Below are positions 10,701 to 19,417 of a DNA stretch of 64,000 bases, piece after piece. The DNA is from Candidatus Obscuribacterales bacterium (GTDB lineage: Bacteria; Cyanobacteriota; Vampirovibrionia; Obscuribacterales; Obscuribacteraceae). The position numbers and the translations under genes are program-made. Where the stretch lies: positions 17,709-81,708 of the forward strand of contig JAKFVU010000012.1 in assembly GCA_021732025.1 (NCBI GenBank), written 5' to 3'. Numbering within the stretch: the first letter of the stretch is position 1; every line of letters begins with the position of its first letter. The notes beneath the pieces were generated by a model. The model worked only from the letters and a program-made list of their open reading frames with translations. It did not search any database and was not told where the DNA came from.

Positions 10701-10988
10701 AACATGAGCCAGCACAATGTCTTTCTTTGTGCGCATCTGCCCAGGCATTTTCGGTGTTTCGTCAGGTATTAACTTAACGTCTTCAACGTCTTTGAGAGCC
10801 TCAGCGATTTTGGCTTTGAATTCAGCTGTTTTACCTTGCAGTTCTTCATCGGTTAACTTCTGCATCGCTGCGTCAAACGAATTGGCCTTATCAACGTAAG
10901 GCTGCAGATGCTGAACGCGCTTCTCGTTGGTATCTCCGAACAAATGTTTGAGAAAACCTTTCGCCCGTTCTTCCAGAACATCCAACAT
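7761..10988 (-). CDS. secA: Preprotein translocase ATPase SecA
   Basis: [86 protein letters not shown]. 1075 aa with a non-standard C-terminus. Confidence 0.98.
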   Translation of the reverse strand: [1075 protein letters not shown]

Positions 10989-11080
10989 CAGCTAAATCTC
11001 CCACCATAGAATGCATCTCGGCGTATCTTACCGCGCAATCACTTGCCACGCCGCCAGTACCACGGCTATTTTAACATCTT

Positions 11081-11104
11081 GCAGCATCCCTCTTGGGATG
11101 CTGC
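11081..11104. other. Perfect 10-bp hairpin between divergent secA and rlmN
   Basis: GCAGCATCCC-TCTT-GGGATGCTGC, no adjacent T-tract. Confidence 0.6.
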
Positions 11105-11170
11105 CACAGACTGCCCCGCCTGCTATCATTTGCTCGTCAAGCGCATTTGCGCAGCCGCAAGGCGCAAACT

Positions 11171-11206
11171 ATGAACAAAACTGAATATCGCGAGCAGAAA
11201 AAATGA
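11171..11206 (+). CDS. Putative 11-aa leader peptide overlapping the rlmN start (MNKTEYREQKK)
   Basis: ATG...TGA with the stop overlapping the rlmN ATG (ATGA); AAGG about 8 nt upstream; preceded by hairpin TTTGCGC-N9-GCGCAAA (11146-11168). Confidence 0.35.
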   Translation: MNKTEYREQKK

Positions 11207-12279
11207 ACGAGCCGAACCTAAGCACAGAGCCAGTAGAGCCAAAGAAGAAGGCACTCTCAGGCCTTTCTTTGGAAGAATTGACCAAGTTTGTCAAAGAGCA
11301 GGGGCTGCCAGCTTTCAGGGCTAAACAAATTCACACCTGGATTTATGTCAAATATGCAAGCTCATTTGAAGAGATGACAGATCTCTCAGTTGAGTTGCGA
11401 GAAAAGCTTAATCAAGTCGCCCAAGTACCTTTGCTCAAAATCGCACATTTAGAAGTAAGCCGCGACGGCACCCGCAAATATCTCTTTGAACTGCCAGACG
11501 GAAAGCTAGTCGAGTCAGTTTTAATGACTTTCCAAGACCGTCCCAGCCTTTCAGCCTGCCTGTCATCACAAGTCGGCTGCGCAGTCGGTTGCACATTCTG
11601 TGCCACTGGTTACCTGGGCTTCAAGCGCAATTTGAGCAGGCAAGAAATTGTCGACCAAGCAATGTCTATTCAACGCGAGTCAGGACAGCGCATCGCTAAC
11701 ATCGTATATATGGGCCAAGGTGAACCACTGCTCAATACAGAAGAAGTTATTGCTTCGATTCATATCGTCAACCAATCAGTGGGTATTGGTGCCCGCCACA
11801 TTACTGTTTCTACTTCTGGTGTGGTGCCCGGTATCAGACGACTAGCAGAAGAAAATTTACCGGTTACCTTGGCACTTTCACTGCACGCACCAGATGCATA
11901 CACCCGCGAAGAAATTGTTCCAATCACAAAGAAATGGCCTATCAACGAAGTCATGGCCTCAGTGCGTGATTATTACAAGACCACAAAGCGTCGAGTCACT
12001 ATCGAATATGTTTTGCTTGAAGGGGTGAACGATTCAGTAGAACAGGCAGCTCAACTAGCCGAACTGGTCAAAGATCTGCACTGCAATATCAATTTGATTC
12101 CCTTTAACCCGACCAAAAATAACGAAGGCGAGACAATGTACGGTCGCCCGGAGCTACAGGTTCAGCACCGCTTTGCCAACGCCGCTGGTCGCACAGGTAA
12201 AACAGTGACTATCCGCCTAGAACGAGGCACCGATATCGATGCTGCCTGCGGTCAACTTGCCAATAAATTTGTGCAGTAA
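11203..12279 (+). CDS. rlmN: 23S rRNA (adenine2503-C2)-methyltransferase RlmN
   Basis: Radical-SAM CAVGCTFCATG; VYMGQGEPLLN; ITVSTSGVVPGIRRLA; conserved C-terminal GTDIDAACGQL. Confidence 0.97.
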   Translation: MNEPNLSTEPVEPKKKALSGLSLEELTKFVKEQGLPAFRAKQIHTWIYVKYASSFEEMTDLSVELREKLNQVAQVPLLKIAHLEVSRDGTRKYLFELPDGKLVESVLMTFQDRPSLSACLSSQVGCAVGCTFCATGYLGFKRNLSRQEIVDQAMSIQRESGQRIANIVYMGQGEPLLNTEEVIASIHIVNQSVGIGARHITVSTSGVVPGIRRLAEENLPVTLALSLHAPDAYTREEIVPITKKWPINEVMASVRDYYKTTKRRVTIEYVLLEGVNDSVEQAAQLAELVKDLHCNINLIPFNPTKNNEGETMYGRPELQVQHRFANAAGRTGKTVTIRLERGTDIDAACGQLANKFVQ

Positions 12280-12310
12280 TGGCAATACAGCCGTAGCCAA
12301 GAGCAAAAGA

Positions 12311-12342
12311 ATATCCACGGTGCAAATGAACACCGTGGATAT
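12311..12342 (-). terminator. Strong stem-loop, likely terminator of the 12376-12534 micro-gene (shared with rlmN 3' end)
   Basis: Perfect 12-bp inverted repeat ATATCCACGGTG-caaatgaa-CACCGTGGATAT; minus strand continues TCTTTTGCTCTTGG. Confidence 0.6.
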
Positions 12343-12375
12343 CACTGATTTGTTTGTACCAATTAGTACTAAAAG

Positions 12376-12534
12376 TTATCTATTAGGGCTGAAGAACACA
12401 TTGTTCCGAAGCAGCTGTTCTTCGATGCTTGTTCCACCATTGCCACCAGCATTTGCGGCATTTGCAAAGCCAACAACCGCGATAAATAAGGCCAAAACAA
12501 CAAGGCTAACTACGCGTCTTTTATTCTCGTTCAT
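12376..12534 (-). CDS. 52-aa small exported/membrane peptide MNENKRRVVSLVVLALFIAVVGFANAANAGGNGGTSIEEQLLRNNVFFSPNR
   Basis: Absent from the ORF track (short). GGAGAG-AACA-ATG ribosome-binding site; signal-peptide-like N-terminus; stop followed by the terminator-like hairpin. Confidence 0.6.
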   Translation of the reverse strand: MNENKRRVVSLVVLALFIAVVGFANAANAGGNGGTSIEEQLLRNNVFFSPNR

Positions 12535-12682
12535 TGTTCTCTCCAGAAGGCAGTGCTTATGTTAGCAGGCCAGACTGGGGCACAAAACGCCTGACAACGC
12601 CACCACAGCAAGGCAAATGTCCACAATCCAAATAAACACGGAGGACACCATCGATTTGCTTGTACTAAATAGTACAAATATT

Positions 12683-12766
12683 TTATCTATTGGGAGCGAC
12701 CAATCCGGCTATTAGGGCCAGCACCCCCATGACAACGCCCGCTCTGCCGTTTTTCCAGATTTTCAT
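12683..12766 (-). CDS. 27-aa small membrane peptide MKIWKNGRAGVVMGVLALIAGLVAPNR
   Basis: Absent from the ORF track. Hydrophobic peptide ending in PNR* like its neighbour; its 3' region aligns with that of the 52-aa gene. Confidence 0.4.
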   Translation of the reverse strand: MKIWKNGRAGVVMGVLALIAGLVAPNR

Positions 12767-12806
12767 CCGCTCTCAAATGCACCGCAAAACGTAGACCCCT
12801 GAGCTC

Positions 12807-13952
12807 TCAACCTCGCTTCAGCAAAATAGTAAGGAAGAATCCAGAACCAGTAAGTAAAATCAAGGGCAAATAGGCAGCTAAAGCAGGTTCCATGCGGTTA
12901 TTCACGGCCAAGGCTAAAGATACTTCTTGCAAAAGGAAAAAGCTGACGATGAGAAACCCACCATAAATAAGCGAGAAATCTGGCCCTTTACGCTTACGAA
13001 ATAGCACCATAGGTGCCGCCGCCAGAACTAAGAAAAAACAACTCAGAGGGTAAGAGAACCGGCGGTAGTACTGCAGGTAAAGATATGGCGGCACCGGTAC
13101 ACCTTTACTTTGTATAAACTTGATGTTTTCCAACAATTCACCAGTCGACTTATCTAAAGTAGTTTGGAAATTGTTGCCGATGGTCGAGTCTGTATGAGCA
13201 ACAAAAGGAAGTTGCATTGATGCAAAATGCATCTGCACAGCGCTTCCGCTAGTGTTATTCGAGCCCTTACTGGTGTCGAAAAAATCAAAAATACGACCGT
13301 CATATAGCGTCCATGCACAATTTCGCCACTGCGCAGAGCTGGCACAAATGACTTTGACCACATTAGTATTGGTCAAATCAAAACAAACTAAGCCCATTAC
13401 TTTCTTGTCTTGGCCAGCCTCAGTATTTTCTTCTTTTCCTAGTTCGATAATTTTCGAAGTTTTTGTAACACGCCCGTCAAGCGAAATCTCTTCTAATCTC
13501 AATTCAGTACGATCAGGAAATGGGCGCTGTGCTTTATTGGCAGCAATAATAAATAAGCGCCGTGCCAGATCTCGGCACTGCGGAGCAGCGTACTCAGACA
13601 CCAGAAAATTAGCGACTGAACTAATCAAACCCATAACAAGAAAAGGTAGTAGCACCCGCAGCAATGGCACGCCAAGCAACTGCAAAGCCATCACCTCACA
13701 ATCGCGACTAGAGCGAATAAGCACTAGCATTACGGCCATGACAACACCCGATGGCAGACTGTAGACCATACCGGTGGGTAGCTGCAAAGCCATGATCGTG
13801 AGCACCGTATGTAGTGACAGGCCCGAGGCAGTCATCATATCTAGGACGTTTTTAAACTCAGCGGTGCCATAGAAAATACCTAGAATGGCGAAGGTACCAA
13901 CAGTCAGCACCTGTAGGGTTTCGAGCATAATATAGCGATCGTAGAGCTTCAT
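12807..13952 (-). CDS. LptF/LptG (YjgP/YjgQ) family permease
   Basis: MKLYDRYIMLETLQVLTVGTF; LPTGMVYSLPSGVVMAVMLVLIRSSRDCEVMALQLLGVPLLRVLLP. Confidence 0.9.
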   Translation of the reverse strand: MKLYDRYIMLETLQVLTVGTFAILGIFYGTAEFKNVLDMMTASGLSLHTVLTIMALQLPTGMVYSLPSGVVMAVMLVLIRSSRDCEVMALQLLGVPLLRVLLPFLVMGLISSVANFLVSEYAAPQCRDLARRLFIIAANKAQRPFPDRTELRLEEISLDGRVTKTSKIIELGKEENTEAGQDKKVMGLVCFDLTNTNVVKVICASSAQWRNCAWTLYDGRIFDFFDTSKGSNNTSGSAVQMHFASMQLPFVAHTDSTIGNNFQTTLDKSTGELLENIKFIQSKGVPVPPYLYLQYYRRFSYPLSCFFLVLAAAPMVLFRKRKGPDFSLIYGGFLIVSFFLLQEVSLALAVNNRMEPALAAYLPLILLTGSGFFLTILLKRG

Positions 13953-13964
13953 TTTCGCTGGGCC

Positions 13965-15584
13965 TCAGAAGCACCAGCGAGTATATGGAGTTATATCGCG
14001 CTCAACTGGAAGCTCACTGCTGATTGAAGCAGATACTTCTCGACCGGCCTGAGCGAGGATATGACCGCTCGAATCAATAATCGTGGACGGCCCTAAAGCT
14101 GTGGCGAAAACAAATGAGCGGTGATTTTCAACCGCACGCATGACGCAGAATGACACCATCTGATCACTCAAGATAGAGCGGCAAAACCAGCTATTATCAC
14201 TTGCATCAATCAGGACCTCTCCACCAGCCCTAATACTGGCTGAGCAGATTTGCGGCGAGAGATTCTCGAAGCAGATAACGGGAGAAACTTTGACTTTATC
14301 AAAAGCAAAGACAGCGGGCTGCTCACCAGAGCTCATGTCGATATACTTTTTATTGGCACCATAAACGAGAATTCCAATGGGTGTATGCTGAATCCAATCA
14401 GGGGTATACTCGCCAACCGGCACCAGATAACGCTTGTGGTAGAGCCCGGGCAAGACTTCACCATTCTGCTTAATGGCACAGACCGTATTATAGAGCCGGC
14501 CCTGAGCGTCTTTATCAAATACTCCGAGAAGCCAAGATTGTTTGTTTCTTGAAGCAAGACTGGCAGCAGATTTGAGGATAGGTGTCTTTCCACTCACATT
14601 AAAGGCAAGAGACCATTCGGGCCAAACACAAACAGTATCGTTAGGGCTCTTGGCACTGAGGTCAAGATATCTGTTGAGCACATTGTCTACCGAAACTTTG
14701 TGAGCCTTAATAGAAACACCAGCCTGTAAGGCTGTAAACAGAACCTTATCTTTGAGTGCTCTACTTTCACTTTCGAGCCGCGAGAAACCAACCCACAAAA
14801 GGGCGGCCGTCAGCAAAGCTGTCAATGCGCTGTTGGCAATCAACTGTTTTTTGCTATTAAAGGCAATCATACTAATGTCTATGCCAAGGTTTATCTTTGC
14901 TTTTAATAGCGAGGAAGAGGCCAACAGAGCAGCTAAGTTAGCGTTCACTAACATAATCCAGGCACTAATGCCGACACCACCAATTAGAGAGGCAACTTGA
15001 ATGACAGCAAGTTGTTTGTATTGGCTATAGTGCAAAGGCGACCACGGAAAGCCCAACAGCTGTGTAGTGTTGCACATGCGATCAATCAATACCCAAGCAA
15101 TGGGCAAGACCACAAATGTAGGCCAATGCCACTTGCCAGAAAGTCGCGCGGGTAGCCAGCCGCTAACTAAAGGCATGGCTTTAATAAGACAGGGAAAAAT
15201 GGAGACATAAAGCGCTTGCCATGCCGCCAGCATAAGCCAAATCACAGTAGCAGCAAGCTGTGGAAATTGGGCAAAGGTACCCTCGCAGTAGGCTGAGCGA
15301 AATGTTAGAAGCCAACTTAGGTAAACAAGATTATAGCCAAGGCCAAAGCAAAAGCCGCGAACACCTGCAGTCCATGGGCTAGCAGAAGAAAAAGTCAAAA
15401 GCAAAAGACTAGTAGTCCAGAACCAAGGCAAATACCATTGTTCAAATCCTGGTGCGGCCAAGCCAAGGATGGCGCCGCAAACCATTGCCGCAACATGATA
15501 TGACCATTCACCATGGCCCGACGGCGGCAAAGAGGGTAGAGGACGAGCCTCGTCTCTTAGATGAGCGGAGATTAAACCAGTCAC
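13965..15584 (-). CDS. lnt: Apolipoprotein N-acyltransferase (paralog 1)
   Basis: CN-hydrolase triad contexts VWPEWS (E), YHKRYLVPVGEY (K), VICFEN (C); N-terminal multi-TM; C-terminus YTRWCF. Confidence 0.88.
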   Translation of the reverse strand: MTGLISAHLRDEARPLPSLPPSGHGEWSYHVAAMVCGAILGLAAPGFEQWYLPWFWTTSLLLLTFSSASPWTAGVRGFCFGLGYNLVYLSWLLTFRSAYCEGTFAQFPQLAATVIWLMLAAWQALYVSIFPCLIKAMPLVSGWLPARLSGKWHWPTFVVLPIAWVLIDRMCNTTQLLGFPWSPLHYSQYKQLAVIQVASLIGGVGISAWIMLVNANLAALLASSSLLKAKINLGIDISMIAFNSKKQLIANSALTALLTAALLWVGFSRLESESRALKDKVLFTALQAGVSIKAHKVSVDNVLNRYLDLSAKSPNDTVCVWPEWSLAFNVSGKTPILKSAASLASRNKQSWLLGVFDKDAQGRLYNTVCAIKQNGEVLPGLYHKRYLVPVGEYTPDWIQHTPIGILVYGANKKYIDMSSGEQPAVFAFDKVKVSPVICFENLSPQICSASIRAGGEVLIDASDNSWFCRSILSDQMVSFCVMRAVENHRSFVFATALGPSTIIDSSGHILAQAGREVSASISSELPVERDITPYTRWCF

Positions 15585-15841
15585 TTAACTTCGCAAAAGT
15601 AAGAAATTCATGTAACACATTAGCGCACATAGAGCCGAAAATACCAGTAGTCAGTAGCCCTCGGAACCATCAAAGAATTTCATAAAGGCCCGACATAAAG
15701 TGGCAACAGCCATTCAGTAAAAATTCAATGAGATGGCGCACATGACAATAGCGCCTTCGCTCTATAGACTGAACCAATCAAAGAATTTGCCCAGGCAGAT
15801 TCAGGCATCCCGTTTTCTCCTTTTTCAGAGCCAGCAAAACG

Positions 15842-17146
15842 ATGCACCCAGCGGTAAAACTGATCACCGAAGCGATAACAGTGATCTGTTTTCTCACGAC
15901 TATTTCCTATTACCTCTTACTGTTCTACAAACCCAAACGACGAAAAACAGACCGCGCCTTCACCAGCGTCACGGTCATAATTCCAGCCCACAACGAACAG
16001 CGTTATATAGAAGCCTGCGTGCAATCTGTACTTAAGGCTGAATTTCATGGCGAAAAAGAAATAATAGTTGTCGACGACGGCAGCACCGATGCCACGGCTG
16101 AAATAGTGTCACGCATAGAAGGAGTGACCTTAATCAGACAACCCCACAGTGGCAAAGCAGCAACGCTTAACTTGACTATCGCTAAAGCAAAAGGCGAGCT
16201 TGTTGCAGTTGTCGACGGTGACACTGAAATTGAAACCAATACTTTGGTAGAGATGCAGAAAGATCTAGAACAAGAAAAAACAGTAGCTACCACATGCCCT
16301 GTTCTAGTCAAAAATAGAGATGTCGGCTTGCTCATGTGGGTGCACATAGAACAAGTGTACGCATCACTATTGCGCTCAATCATGACTAAAGTTAATGCCA
16401 ACATAATCAACTCGGGTCAATGCGGAATGTACCGCAAGAAAGAGCTAGTTGAATGCGGTGGCTTTTCAACTTTCGGTCTATCAGAAGACATGGACATCGC
16501 CATTCGCATTGTCAGAGCCGGTTACCACCTGTCTCTTAGCGAAGGAACAATGGCTCACACTCATATGCCAGATAATTTCGGATGGTTTTGGCAGCAGCGA
16601 ATTCGCTGGGCTCGTGGGGGTCTAAACAATGTCATGCGCCACATGCGCCTGAACACCGGCTTGATCGATCTGTACAGCATGCCATTAGTGATCTTTGGCT
16701 ACATTCAGTCTGTCATTATGGGTGGCTTCAATCTTTATAAAATAGTCGACGGATACTGTGGTTTCGTTGCATCTTCGGGTCAATGGATGAGCTGGCCCAT
16801 CGTTGCTTTTCTCATTGATTGGGTATCAGCAGTGGGCGTAATCAAATGGATCTATAAGCTTAGTACAGGAGCTTCTCCACTCACTCCGATTGATCTTATT
16901 GGCGCCATCGGTGCGCTTTTGACCTATCCGCTTTTTATCGTCGCCATTGTCAAATTCGACAAAAAATTTGATGTCTACCACATTATTCCGCTGCTATTTA
17001 TGACCCCATTGTGGTGGATATGCATGTTCGTGCAAGTAATTTGCATACCCGAACTATTTAACAAGAACCGCTACAACATCTGGACAAAACCATCTGTTAA
17101 GCAAGCAATACCTGCTCGTGCTAAGGCGGCAGTAGGGGTTGAATGA
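15842..17146 (+). CDS. Family 2 processive glycosyltransferase (PgaC/IcaA-like)
   Basis: VTVIIPAHNEQRYIEACVQSVL, VVDDGSTD, VDGDTEI, GLSEDMDIAIRI, QQRIRWARGG; C-terminal TM helices. Confidence 0.88.
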   Translation: MHPAVKLITEAITVICFLTTISYYLLLFYKPKRRKTDRAFTSVTVIIPAHNEQRYIEACVQSVLKAEFHGEKEIIVVDDGSTDATAEIVSRIEGVTLIRQPHSGKAATLNLTIAKAKGELVAVVDGDTEIETNTLVEMQKDLEQEKTVATTCPVLVKNRDVGLLMWVHIEQVYASLLRSIMTKVNANIINSGQCGMYRKKELVECGGFSTFGLSEDMDIAIRIVRAGYHLSLSEGTMAHTHMPDNFGWFWQQRIRWARGGLNNVMRHMRLNTGLIDLYSMPLVIFGYIQSVIMGGFNLYKIVDGYCGFVASSGQWMSWPIVAFLIDWVSAVGVIKWIYKLSTGASPLTPIDLIGAIGALLTYPLFIVAIVKFDKKFDVYHIIPLLFMTPLWWICMFVQVICIPELFNKNRYNIWTKPSVKQAIPARAKAAVGVE

Positions 17147-18687
17147 GTACCACCAGCGCAGTTAAGCGACAACCACTTTATGTAGCTCAAGTGGTGGCGC
17201 TGCTAACTATTAGCGGCTTTCTTGCCGCCCTCTATACCACCTGCTGGGCATTGGCTCGCAGCAATCCCTACGCCATTGAATACGAAGGCCACGTTCTCTG
17301 GGCTTGTTTGCAGATGGCCCAAGGAGCAAATATCTACGACCTCACAGCTTTGAGCCAAGAGCCTTGGGGCGTCGTCATATACAATCCCTTCTACTTTGTC
17401 ATTGGTAGCCTTTTACTAAAAACCTTCGGCACAAGTTTTGAACCACTACGCCTGCTCACCATGGCAGCCACACTACTGTGTTTTGCCAGTTTCGGTGCAT
17501 TACTCAAACGATGCCGTGTCAATGATTTCAATATGATCACTGCTCTAGTAATGTTTGCAGGCACATTGCCGGTATTACACTGGTCTTCAGTAGCAAGAGT
17601 AGATTTACTTGGTCTAGCTCTAGCAGTGATTGGGCTAGAAAGATTTGTCTCGTCATGGAATAAGACAACAGAGCAAATTAAACCTAGCACTACTGGCAGT
17701 GCCTATACATTTTCTATCACATCGGTACTCTTCTCAGTTCTCGCCCTCTTTACCAAACAGCAATACTTCATATTTATGCTTGCGACCGTGCTCTTTACTT
17801 TCTACAAAGGGCAAAAACGCCTGGCTCTGCACTATATGGCCGCCTATTCATTTTCGGCACTAATCATAACCGCACTAATTCAAGGCCTTACAGGTGGCTA
17901 CTGGGCTCACTTGTCTTATGCCGCTGGTCTTCCCTGGGAGTGGGACACCATCAAGCTATTTCTCATTCCTTTTGTTCTAGATCCAAAAACAATTGTTGCT
18001 GCTGTCGTGATCGCAGTAGCAAGTTTTTGGCAGAAGAACGAAGACAATCTAGAGACATCCAGGCAAGACTTAGCCAATGATTTTGCAGCGCTCCCTACAA
18101 TCTTGCTAGCAAGCTCCTTCCTGCTCGCTCTATACACAATGGGCCTACGGGGCGCTTTTCACAATCATTTGCTCTGCTGCGAAATCGCTCTCTTTTGGCT
18201 GGCGGCGATGAAACTAGAAAAGTTGCCCCAAAGCTTTGCTACCCCGGCTATTTTGGCAAGCGCCATAAGCATGGCTCCGCTTCTCGGCTTTACGGGAGAA
18301 ATGGCTTACTGCCACGGCTTAAGAAAAGACACTAAAGAGACAATCAGTCTTCTTAGTCAGAGTTGTGCTAAGAAGCCATTGCTGCTGACGGAAGACCCTT
18401 CATTGGCAATTTTTGCAGGAGCGCAGCCAGCCATGATCGACGCCACCACAATTTTGAATATCGGTGCCTTGCACCCGGGCCAACTAGACCTGCTGCTTGA
18501 GCGGCTTGAACAAAAGGCTTATGGCGCAGTAATAATAAATGTCCACGACGCTACTGAAGGCAGTGAAAATATTTGGCGTCTGCCTGTGGTTGATGCCATT
18601 TCTAAAAACTACAGGCCCGCAGGCAAATCAGGAGGAAATGGCATGAGGCAAGTTGTTTTCTTGCCTAACGAAGAAGCACCAATCTAA
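17143..18687 (+). CDS. Polytopic membrane protein, possible GT-C type glycosyltransferase
   Basis: Overlaps the GT2 stop (ATGA); multi-TM, early EYEGHVLWACLQMAQGANIY loop. Confidence 0.6.
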   Translation: MSTTSAVKRQPLYVAQVVALLTISGFLAALYTTCWALARSNPYAIEYEGHVLWACLQMAQGANIYDLTALSQEPWGVVIYNPFYFVIGSLLLKTFGTSFEPLRLLTMAATLLCFASFGALLKRCRVNDFNMITALVMFAGTLPVLHWSSVARVDLLGLALAVIGLERFVSSWNKTTEQIKPSTTGSAYTFSITSVLFSVLALFTKQQYFIFMLATVLFTFYKGQKRLALHYMAAYSFSALIITALIQGLTGGYWAHLSYAAGLPWEWDTIKLFLIPFVLDPKTIVAAVVIAVASFWQKNEDNLETSRQDLANDFAALPTILLASSFLLALYTMGLRGAFHNHLLCCEIALFWLAAMKLEKLPQSFATPAILASAISMAPLLGFTGEMAYCHGLRKDTKETISLLSQSCAKKPLLLTEDPSLAIFAGAQPAMIDATTILNIGALHPGQLDLLLERLEQKAYGAVIINVHDATEGSENIWRLPVVDAISKNYRPAGKSGGNGMRQVVFLPNEEAPI

Positions 18688-18799
18688 AAATTAGAAATAT
18701 GTAAAAAAGCCAAATGCAAAAACAACAACTAAAAATAGATTTGAAAAATAAGCTATTCTGACTAACTGACAACCATGTCATCACTTCGAGAAACTGAAA

Positions 18800-19417
18800 G
18801 TGTCACTGCAAACCGAACTACGTCCTAACAATCAACTAATTGCCCCGAGCAGTGAAGTTCTGCATGGCCAAATAGTAGATGACGCAACTCTTGAGCAGCG
18901 AGCACCGTTCTTCAGACGCTTTGCCGCTTACACAATCTACGACTATATCTGCTGTCTCTGGCTAGCCACAATAGCAGTGGTTGCCTGCCGTATTCTCCTT
19001 GGCGCAGATGGACCTAGACTGACAGCCCATGCACCTATCCAGATGTTTACTTTGTTCATTTTTCTCTTTCGCGATAGCTTTTTCAAGGGCCGCGGCCTAG
19101 GCAAAGGCTTGCTTGGCTTAGCCGTAGTGGACCGCCAGAGCAAACGCCCAGCCACCATTGTGCAATCGCTGCAAAGAAATTTGGTTTTTCTCGCTCCTTA
19201 TTTTGTCTATCAGCTGACAGCACTTATGATTCCAGCGAATACAAGTGCACCTTGGGCCCACAATCTTCTTGCTGTGCTGCAAATTTTTGCTGTTACCTAT
19301 TGCTTCGTCGTTATGCTCATCGAAACTGTTTTGATGCTACGGGGGAATGGTCTGCGCTTGGCAGATAGACTCTCCGGCACAATGGTCGTGAAGCTCAATA
19401 CCGAAGAGCCGTGTTAA
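18800..19417 (+). CDS. RDD-family membrane protein
   Basis: RRFAAYTIYDYICCLWL...FRDSFFKGRGLGKGLLGLAVVDRQSKRPATIVQSLQRNL; GTG start. Confidence 0.75.
   Translation: MSLQTELRPNNQLIAPSSEVLHGQIVDDATLEQRAPFFRRFAAYTIYDYICCLWLATIAVVACRILLGADGPRLTAHAPIQMFTLFIFLFRDSFFKGRGLGKGLLGLAVVDRQSKRPATIVQSLQRNLVFLAPYFVYQLTALMIPANTSAPWAHNLLAVLQIFAVTYCFVVMLIETVLMLRGNGLRLADRLSGTMVVKLNTEEPC

Noticed and set aside
11081-11104. 10-bp hairpin as a terminator
   Set aside because: No T-tract on either side and it lies between divergent gene starts; kept only as a structural feature.
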